Assembly: GCA_031272615.1 (NCBI GenBank)
Contig: JAISTL010000240.1
Span: 1-5,973, forward strand
Direction: 5' to 3'
From: Methylobacteriaceae bacterium
Lineage (GTDB): Bacteria > Pseudomonadota > Alphaproteobacteria > Rhizobiales > Beijerinckiaceae
Length of the DNA stretch: 5,973 bases
The notes under the pieces are model-generated. The model was not told the origin of the DNA. It made no database searches and worked only from the letters and a program-made list of their open reading frames with translations. Shown piece by piece: positions 4,914-5,973 of this stretch; the first letter of the stretch is position 1, and each line of letters opens with the position of its first letter. Made by a program: the position numbers and the translations under genes.

Positions 4914-4969
4914 GGGGGAACTTGGTGGACTTGGGGTCCGCCGAAATCAACTTCCCCCATTCCCTTTTT
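4914..4969 (+). terminator. Nested hairpin with a stray GGTGGAC copy, possible weak terminator
   Basis: An inner stem GGTGGAC/GTCCGCC (4924-4930 with 4936-4942, one G-U pair, loop TTGGG) lies inside an outer stem GGGGGAA/TTCCCCC (4914-4920 with 4952-4958). Five T residues follow 6 nt later (4965-4969). The structure fills the gap between the gp4-like and gp10-like genes. Bases 4921-4934 echo the GGTGGACTTGG unit of the array at 1750-1801. Confidence 0.4.
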
Positions 4970-4985
4970 CACCAAGGAGACAGTC

Positions 4986-5973
4986 ATGTATTCCATTCCC
5001 TTTCCCGTGTCGTCCATGCCGGGGGTGCATCCGAGCCTCGGGCGCGGGCGGCTGGTCAACGCCTTGTATCAACCGCAGAGCGGCGGTGACCGCTGGCGGC
5101 GCGTGCCGGGCCTCAGGCGGTTTACCGCGCTGGACTTCACCCCGGTGCGCGCCATGGCCTGGACCGGGCATGACCTGCTGGTCATCGCCGGAACCAAGGC
5201 GTGCCGCGTCGATTCCTTCGGCGCGGTGACGGTGCTCTCGGGAGACCTGTACGGGTCGGCGCCGGTCAGCATCGCCCGCAACAACAACGCCACGCCGGAT
5301 ATTGTCGTCGTGGGCGAAACGTCGGTGATGCGCGTCGGCGCCGCGGCGCTGACGCCCTATCCCGACGGCAATGTCGGCGCGCCGCGCTCGGTGGCCTCCC
5401 TTGACGGTTACCTGCTGTTCACCAGCAGTGACGGCGTCATCCGCGCCAGTGATCTCAACTCCGCCACCATCAACGGGCTCTCCTTCGCCCGCGCCGAGAG
5501 CAACCCCGACGGGCTGCTGCGCGGCCTGGTGTCGGCGCAACTGTTCTACGCCTTCGGCAACGCCTCGGTGGAGGTGTTTCAGGATGTCGGCGCTTCGCCC
5601 TTTCCGCTGGAGCGCGTCGCGGTGATGCCGCTGGGGCTTTACGGCCGCTGGGCGCTGGCGGGCGGCCAATCGGAAGGCTGGAGCTCGCGCCCGCTGTTCG
5701 TCGCCAATGACGGCACGGTGCGCGAGATCAACGGCTACCAGCAGGAGGTGGTGTCGATCGATGACGTCACCCGCGACATCCTCGCCGTCCCCGACCCGGA
5801 GGACATCGTCGCCCAGGTCTACAGTTTCGGCGAAGCGGCCATATGGTCACTCACCGCTCCGGGGTGGACCTGGGAGTTCAACTGCACCACCCGTGCCTGG
5901 CATCAGCGGCGGAGCAACGGGCGGAGCAACTGGCGCGGCCTGTTCGCGACCTATGCCTTCGGCCGCTGGCTGG
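4986..5973 (+). CDS. P22 gp10-like packaged-DNA stabilisation protein, N-terminal 329 residues (truncated by window edge)
   Basis: The frame is open from ATG 4986 to the right edge. The protein is beta-rich, with repeated short strands and turns. The best landmark is ARAESNPDGLLRG (about residues 168-180) followed by LFYAFGNASVEVF, which parallels RAESQPDGIIG and a later FGSSTIEYF in P22 gp10. P22 gp10 is a tail accessory factor that sits on gp4 below the portal and, with gp26, prevents leakage of packaged DNA. P22 gp10 is about 470 residues, so about 140 residues should lie outside the window. AAGGAG at 4974-4979 precedes the ATG by 6 nt. This is the most confident phage assignment here and fixes the P22-like type of the cassette. 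Confidence 0.9.
   Translation, partial: MYSIPFPVSSMPGVHPSLGRGRLVNALYQPQSGGDRWRRVPGLRRFTALDFTPVRAMAWTGHDLLVIAGTKACRVDSFGAVTVLSGDLYGSAPVSIARNNNATPDIVVVGETSVMRVGAAALTPYPDGNVGAPRSVASLDGYLLFTSSDGVIRASDLNSATINGLSFARAESNPDGLLRGLVSAQLFYAFGNASVEVFQDVGASPFPLERVAVMPLGLYGRWALAGGQSEGWSSRPLFVANDGTVREINGYQQEVVSIDDVTRDILAVPDPEDIVAQVYSFGEAAIWSLTAPGWTWEFNCTTRAWHQRRSNGRSNWRGLFATYAFGRWL

Overview
The window looks like GC-rich alphaproteobacterial DNA carrying part of a P22-like podovirus or prophage. The alphaproteobacterial assignment rests mainly on a GcrA-type regulator at the left edge, a family largely confined to that class. Recognition of families is from sequence patterns recalled by eye; no database search was run.

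Layout. Positions 1-1107 hold two minus-strand genes: the N-terminal part of a GcrA-like DNA-binding protein (running off the left edge) and a complete YkuD-type L,D-transpeptidase lipoprotein. Positions 1108-1966 contain no convincing protein gene but are dense in signals. There is a structured leader, a CTTGTCA/TGACAAG palindrome, an AT-rich patch with a perfect DnaA box, a possible small RNA ending in a clear intrinsic terminator (1612-1646), and a composite repeat. The composite repeat has two opposed arrays of a GGTGGAC nonamer repeat around a dispersed REP-like element, followed by four AATCCC units.

Positions 1967-5973 form a plus-strand virion assembly cassette. In order it holds a scaffold-like protein, a major capsid protein, a small head/decoration-type protein, an unrecognised cysteine-rich protein, a P22 gp4-like head-completion protein, and the first 329 residues of a P22 gp10-like DNA-stabilisation protein that runs off the right edge. 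The order scaffold, coat, gp4, gp10 is that of P22. However, the portal and terminase genes expected just upstream of the scaffold are absent; their place is taken by the repeat-rich intergenic region and the opposite-strand bacterial-type genes.

How it works together: each cassette gene has a good Shine-Dalgarno sequence, and two genes overlap. The cassette is also interrupted by hairpins, including a textbook terminator with a cUUCGg loop between scaffold and capsid genes. This implies either readthrough, antitermination, or separate promoters. The least explained parts are the candidate small RNA at about 1539-1646, the composite GGTGGAC/REP element, and the cysteine-rich protein.
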